Shown: piece by piece, positions 6,676 through 10,272 of the stretch
How the letters are laid out: each line of letters begins with the position of its first letter
Numbering within the stretch: the first letter of the stretch is position 1
Source of the DNA: Flavobacteriaceae bacterium
Lineage (GTDB): Bacteria > Bacteroidota > Bacteroidia > Flavobacteriales > Flavobacteriaceae
Direction: 5' to 3'
NCBI GenBank assembly: GCA_016763595.1
Contig: JAESTN010000071.1
Location: 1-10,272, forward strand
DNA: 10,272 nucleotides
Notes under the pieces: generated by a model
Database searches by the model: none
What the model was told of the DNA's origin: nothing
Seen by the model: only the letters and a program-made list of their open reading frames with translations
Translations under genes and position numbers: made by a program

Positions 6676-9012
6676 CTAAAAAGCTTTAACGGCACGGACA
6701 TAACCAGACTCAGACTTAGAGGAGTAGCGTTCAAAACCACTCACTTCCAGAATCCACGTCAAATAGGTACCGCCTTCTGAAGAACTCCAATAGAAGCCTT
6801 TAAGTGCCGAAAAACCAGAAACCTGTTCTAAAAGAGCTTTATTAGTATGCATCTTTTTTAATTCATTTATACTTGGTAAAAACCATTCAGGACCATATGT
6901 TCGAGCTGCTAGGGCTGCAGGTGCATTTGGGCAGTCATTTAAAATCGCATTCGTATTGGTAACACCAGCTCCTATTTCAGAACCTGTACCAACAACATCA
7001 CCACTTCCATAGTAAAGTACATTTGGAACGCTTGGTAAATCTGTTGCACCACAACCCCATGTTACTTGGTTAGTATAATCTGACATAGTACATACCAAAC
7101 CGTGGTTATTATCTGTTGAGTCTACCCAAAATACAACGCCTCCTGCTCTAAGTTGCCCTATAACTGCTTCATCAATTTGTCCATTACAATTATTATCGAT
7201 CCCATCTCCAAAAATTTCAGCAATAGCTGGATTTAGGTTTTCATTTGTATCAACACAATCATTGGTTCCTAATAATTCAGATGCAATAAAACTATTTATG
7301 GGTCTTGTACAGGATACTACTGCATTTGAAAGTCCATACCTATCTCCATCTGCATCGATATACCAAAATTGATCTGTATTTATGGCTCCAGGATCTGTAT
7401 CATCACAATCATTGATGCCTAATAATTCAGATACTAAAAAACCATTTATAGGTCTTGTGCAAGATACTACTGGAATTGAAAGCCCATATTTATCTGCATC
7501 TACATCTATATACCAGGTTTGATCTACATTCAACACAAGAGGATCTGTATCATCACAATCTTCGAGACCTAATGGTGAAATTTCGCTTAGCAGCATCCCA
7601 TTAGTAGGCCTTGTACAAGATATTTCTCGACTATAATATAAATCACCATCAAAATCTATATACCATGTTTGGCCTGGATACTCATTAACATCTGTATCTT
7701 CACAATCACTGATTCCTAACAATTCAGAAGCTAAAAAACCATTGATAGGTCTTGTACAAGATACTACTGTTGAAAGTCCATACCTATCTTCATCTGCATC
7801 GATATACCAAACTATTTCTGGGTTTATGTTTGCATCTGTATCTTCACAATCATTGATGCCTAATAATTCAGAAGCCAAAAAACCATTGATAGGTCTTGTA
7901 CAAGATACTAGTGGACCTGAAAGCCCATACCTATCTCCATCTGCATCGATATACCAAACTATTTCTGGATTTATGTTTGCATCTGTATCTTCACAATCAT
8001 TGATTCCTAACAATTCAGAAGCTAAAAAACCATTGATAGGTCGAAAACAAGAAACTATTGCATTTGAAAGTCCATACCTATCTGCATCCGCATCTATATA
8101 CCAGGTTTGGTTTGGATACTCATTAGCATCTGCATCATAACAATCATTGATACCTAATAATTCAGAAGCTAAAAAACCATTGACAGGTCTTAAACAAGAT
8201 ACTACTGCGACTGAAAGCCCGTATTTATCTCCATCTGAATCTATATACCAGGTTTGATTTGTATTCAACACAATAGGATCTGTATCATCACAATCATTAA
8301 TACCTACTAATTCAGATAATAAAAAACCATCGGTAGGTCGAGAACAAGATACTACTGCTGTTGAAACCCCGTAATTATCTGCATCTGCATCTATATACCA
8401 AACTGTTTCTGGGTTTATGCTTGCATCTGCGTCATCACAATCTGTTTTATTACTTACATAGCCACTACTTGCAAAAACTGAAATAATTGGCGCTTTTACA
8501 TCTCCATACCCATCTCCATCTACATCTCGGTAAAGTAGTGTTCCAAAATAGGTGGCATCTGCCCAAACAGCAGCTCCGCTACTAATTTGTAAAACTTGGC
8601 CTTCTGTGCCACCTGTTGGTATACCGTTGTTTGCAGTTTCTACCTGCAAAGCAAACGGTACAGGCTTAAAGCCAGTAGTACCGATATCTACAAGACCTGT
8701 TCCTGTATCTATCTGTGTATTAAAAAAAGTCTCAACTCCCCAGTCTACCGTAGTAAAATCTCCACTATTTGGTGTTCCTTTTCCTATATTAATACTAATT
8801 ATACCATTCGCATCGGTAGTTGTTGTATGGGTTTCTTGATACACATTGGTCTGGCTTGCCCCTTGTAATATCTGAAACTGAACGGTAATAGCCTGCATTG
8901 ATAAAACAGCACCACCCGCATCTTTAATTACAGCTTTGTAATTAATACCCTGTTGGGCATACAACCCTACTGTAATTAATAAAAAGAAAACCTTTAGTAA
9001 AACGTTTTTCAT
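6676..9012 (-). CDS. Secreted repeat protein: N-domain, about nine Asp-rich Ca-type repeats, MopE unit, DUF1566 domain
   Basis: The product is 778 residues. Residues 1-20 are a signal peptide (MKNVLLKVFFLLITVGLYAQ). Residues 21-155 are an N-terminal domain with YKAVIKDAGGAVL, ITVQFQILQG and PVPFALQVETANNG, of a kind often found ahead of such modules in Bacteroidota. A first metal-binding unit is at 161-201 (RDVDGDGYGD, DCDDADASINPE). Eight WYID repeats follow, with tryptophans at 205, 255, 304, 353, 402, 450, 500 and 550. Each has DxDxDxYG, a cysteine pair SC...NDC and DTDxNxxP. A MopE-like DGIDNNCNGQIDE is at 603-615. Residues about 620-778 are a DUF1566/Lcl_C-type domain with RAGGVVFWVD, GPEWFLPSINELKKM, YWSSSE and final YVRAVKAF. 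There is no T9SS sorting domain. Calcium binding is expected by analogy with thrombospondin type 3 and MopE repeats. The domain's ligand is unknown. A 58-base gap separates it from the next gene and no promoter box was seen there. Confidence 0.92.
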   Translation of the reverse strand: MKNVLLKVFFLLITVGLYAQQGINYKAVIKDAGGAVLSMQAITVQFQILQGASQTNVYQETHTTTTDANGIISINIGKGTPNSGDFTTVDWGVETFFNTQIDTGTGLVDIGTTGFKPVPFALQVETANNGIPTGGTEGQVLQISSGAAVWADATYFGTLLYRDVDGDGYGDVKAPIISVFASSGYVSNKTDCDDADASINPETVWYIDADADNYGVSTAVVSCSRPTDGFLLSELVGINDCDDTDPIVLNTNQTWYIDSDGDKYGLSVAVVSCLRPVNGFLASELLGINDCYDADANEYPNQTWYIDADADRYGLSNAIVSCFRPINGFLASELLGINDCEDTDANINPEIVWYIDADGDRYGLSGPLVSCTRPINGFLASELLGINDCEDTDANINPEIVWYIDADEDRYGLSTVVSCTRPINGFLASELLGISDCEDTDVNEYPGQTWYIDFDGDLYYSREISCTRPTNGMLLSEISPLGLEDCDDTDPLVLNVDQTWYIDVDADKYGLSIPVVSCTRPINGFLVSELLGINDCDDTDPGAINTDQFWYIDADGDRYGLSNAVVSCTRPINSFIASELLGTNDCVDTNENLNPAIAEIFGDGIDNNCNGQIDEAVIGQLRAGGVVFWVDSTDNNHGLVCTMSDYTNQVTWGCGATDLPSVPNVLYYGSGDVVGTGSEIGAGVTNTNAILNDCPNAPAALAARTYGPEWFLPSINELKKMHTNKALLEQVSGFSALKGFYWSSSEGGTYLTWILEVSGFERYSSKSESGYVRAVKAF
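7216..8406 (-). repeat. Coding tandem repeat array, eight units of about 147 bases
   Basis: Eight units of 48-50 codons (period about 144-150 bases) encode WYID..DxYGLS....SCxRPxNGFLASELLGINDCxDTDxNxxPx. Central units are almost identical in DNA. For example, the stretches near 7831-7905 and 7981-8055 differ at a handful of bases. One unit (about 7520-7670) is a divergent type with YYSREIS and SEISPLG. This is a protein-coding repeat, not CRISPR, because the frame is kept and no spacers exist. Confidence 0.85.
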
Positions 9013-9028
9013 ACTATGCGTGTTATTT
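8996..9028 (-). repeat. Duplicated gene-start and leader segment (copy 2)
   Basis: This is the partner of 6601-6633, with two mismatches in 33 bases. It covers the start codon region and about 16 bases upstream of the 778-residue gene. The remaining gap to 9101 shows no TAnnTTTG box on the minus strand and no strong terminator for the preceding gene, in keeping with co-transcription. Confidence 0.7.
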
Positions 9029-9101
9029 ATTTGTAAATGAGCCGCTAAAGCAGCATTTATAAAATACTTCTTCTTCTAGTTATCTTCATTAGACCAATTC
9101 G

Positions 9102-10272
9102 TTAATTATTAGTCAAAAACACTCGAACTGGACGTATAAAAATTTCTTCATCTTTGACCCTTTCCGTCTTAAACGTAGTAGGTCCGAAATACTGTGCCCA
9201 TGCTTTATCAGCATTGACCTCTGAAGAACTCCAGTAGTATGCCTGCTTAAAATTATTAAAACCAGATACCGATTCTAAAATGTCTTTCTGAATATATAGT
9301 TGATTTAACTCGTTTTTAGAGGGTAAAAACCAATCGGTATAACCACCTGCATTGTGGTATTCCCGTGCACTTTTTGCAGCAAAATTACCATTATTATAAC
9401 TACCTATTCTTAGCTCTTCAATTATCTTGTCAGTATTCGTTTTACCAGTCCCCATAAGAGTACTTGTTCCATTAACATAATGATTAAATTTAAAAAAAGC
9501 GATAAGCGTATATTTATTCTGCCATATCTGTGTCCATCCTTCATCAGATAAAGAAGAGACCAATGCATATTGGCTTTGCCCAGGAGGACTTACATAAAAC
9601 ACAACACCGCCTTCTCTACGCTGTCCTACTTGTGTTTCGTCAATTTGGCCATTACAATTATTGTCTATGCCATCACCATAAATTTCAATGAAATCACTAT
9701 TTATTTTGGCTATATCTGTATCATCACAATCATTAGTTCCTAATAATTCTGAGTATAAAAAACCATTGGCAGGTCTTGTACAAGACTCAACCTTAGAGTT
9801 GTCAAGACCATATCTATCACCATCTGCATCTATATACCAGATTTGATCCTGATTCGTAACTATTGGATCTGTAGGGCCACAATCACTGGTCCCTAAAGGT
9901 GAAATCTCGCTTATTAGCCAGCCATTAATAGGCCTAGTACAAGATATTTCGGGGGTATAATAAGAATCTCCATCTGCATCTATATACCAGGTTTGGCCTG
10001 GATACTCATTTGCATCTGCATCATAACAATCATTGATGCCTAATAATTCAGAAGCTAAAAAACAATTTACGGGCCGAAAACAAGATACTACGCTTGAAAG
10101 CCCATATTGATCTCCATCTGCATCTATATACCAAACTGTTTCTGGATTTATGTATGCAAATACATCATTACAATCATTGATGCCTAATAATTCAGATACT
10201 AAAAAACCATTTACGGGCCGAAAACAAGATACTACGCTTGAAAGCCCATATTGATCTCCATCTGCATCTATA
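9102..10272 (-). CDS. Paralogous secreted repeat protein with DUF1566 domain (5' end outside the window)
   Basis: The frame ending at TAA 9102-9104 is open to the right edge of the window, giving 389 visible residues. It must not be started at the internal GTG at 9602, which lies inside the GGVVF motif of the domain. In order it shows a partial repeat at the edge (ADGDQYGLSS), three further WYID units with tryptophans encoded at 10131-10133, 9987-9989 and 9837-9839, and a MopE-like unit DGIDNNCNGQIDE. The C-terminal DUF1566/Lcl_C-type domain has RREGGVVFYVSPPG, GGYTDWFLPSKNELNQLY, YYWSSSE and final IRPVRVFLTNN. No T9SS sorting domain is present. Signal peptide and N-domain presumably lie beyond the edge. 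It is the upstream member of the operon and a clear paralogue of the 778-residue protein, with one repeat fewer between the SPLG-type unit and the MopE unit. Calcium binding is inferred from the Asp pattern and the ligand is unknown. Confidence 0.9.
   Translation of the reverse strand, partial: IDADGDQYGLSSVVSCFRPVNGFLVSELLGINDCNDVFAYINPETVWYIDADGDQYGLSSVVSCFRPVNCFLASELLGINDCYDADANEYPGQTWYIDADGDSYYTPEISCTRPINGWLISEISPLGTSDCGPTDPIVTNQDQIWYIDADGDRYGLDNSKVESCTRPANGFLYSELLGTNDCDDTDIAKINSDFIEIYGDGIDNNCNGQIDETQVGQRREGGVVFYVSPPGQSQYALVSSLSDEGWTQIWQNKYTLIAFFKFNHYVNGTSTLMGTGKTNTDKIIEELRIGSYNNGNFAAKSAREYHNAGGYTDWFLPSKNELNQLYIQKDILESVSGFNNFKQAYYWSSSEVNADKAWAQYFGPTTFKTERVKDEEIFIRPVRVFLTNN
9690..10272 (-). 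repeat. Coding tandem repeats of the second repeat protein (continues off the edge)
   Basis: Units of 48-50 codons are of the same type as 7216-8406. The stretches 10062-10130 and 10204-10272, 144 bases apart or nearly so, are almost identical. They include the codons for SSVVSCFRPVN, and one difference turns the usual glycine before FLASELL into cysteine (codon at 10062-10064). The SPLG-type unit here lies at about 9850-9990. Confidence 0.82.

Noticed and set aside
7742..8140. Plus-strand open frames over the repeat arrays and N-domain (7742-8140, 8552-8868, 6226-6480)
   Set aside because: They are antisense shadows of the repeat-protein genes. Their apparent internal repeats merely mirror the coding repeats.
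7216..8406. Regularly spaced repeats that look CRISPR-like or like a noncoding satellite
   Set aside because: The period is about 147 bases, the repeats are whole codons in one open frame, and they encode a coherent WYID/Asp/Cys protein repeat with no unique spacers.
9102..9602. A stand-alone 166-residue gene starting at the GTG at 9602
   Set aside because: The GTG lies inside the GGVVF motif of the domain, and the same frame is open without a stop to 10272, encoding the MopE unit and repeats. It is the 3' part of a larger gene.

Overview
The window looks like a chromosomal segment from a member of the Flavobacteriaceae (Bacteroidota). The evidence is the low GC content, the TAnnTTTG-type -7 promoter boxes, weak or absent Shine-Dalgarno sequences, a type IX secretion (T9SS) C-terminal sorting domain, and small families typical of this group (DUF4268, DUF4870, a Cys-rich/carboxypeptidase-regulatory-like membrane protein). 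The genus cannot be fixed from the sequence.

The left part (1-3399) is ordinary chromosome. It holds the 3' end of an unidentified gene (1-92), a membrane protein with a four-cysteine N-terminal module and a carboxypeptidase-regulatory-like domain (113-856), and a DUF4268 protein two bases after it (859-1296), followed by a hairpin plus short T-run. A DUF4870 small membrane protein (1474-1812, minus) and the tRNA-modification GTPase gene mnmE (2005-3399, plus) are divergent. The -7 box of mnmE sits almost on the start codon, so its mRNA may be leaderless.

The right part (3475-10272) is one accessory minus-strand gene cluster convergent with mnmE. Reading 5' to 3' on the minus strand it holds: (a) a large secreted repeat protein that runs off the right edge (9102->10272); (b) a complete paralogue of 778 residues (6676-9012); (c) a third, shortened paralogue of 261 residues (5832-6617); (d) a 728-residue T9SS-sorted surface protein (3649-5835); and (e) a 56-residue predicted secreted micro-protein (3475-3645). 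Gaps are 89, 58, -4 and 3 bases and no internal promoter was seen, so this is probably an operon. Paralogues a and b share an architecture of about nine (b) or at least four (a) aspartate-rich WYIDxDxDxYG repeats of about 49 residues, a MopE-like DGIDNNCNGQIDE unit and a C-terminal DUF1566/Lcl_C-type domain. b and c also share a signal peptide and an N-terminal domain.

The most informative observations are these. The 261-residue paralogue has lost almost all of its DUF1566 domain by an internal deletion, and the original C-terminus is still readable in another frame just before the T9SS gene. A tiny gene ends the cluster, and its predicted mature product is only about ten residues. The calcium-type repeats are nearly identical at the DNA level and differ in number between neighbouring paralogues, which points to repeat expansion and contraction. 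The joint role of these proteins is not known from the sequence. A cell-surface, calcium-stabilised adhesin or ligand-binding assembly is a reasonable inference and no more.
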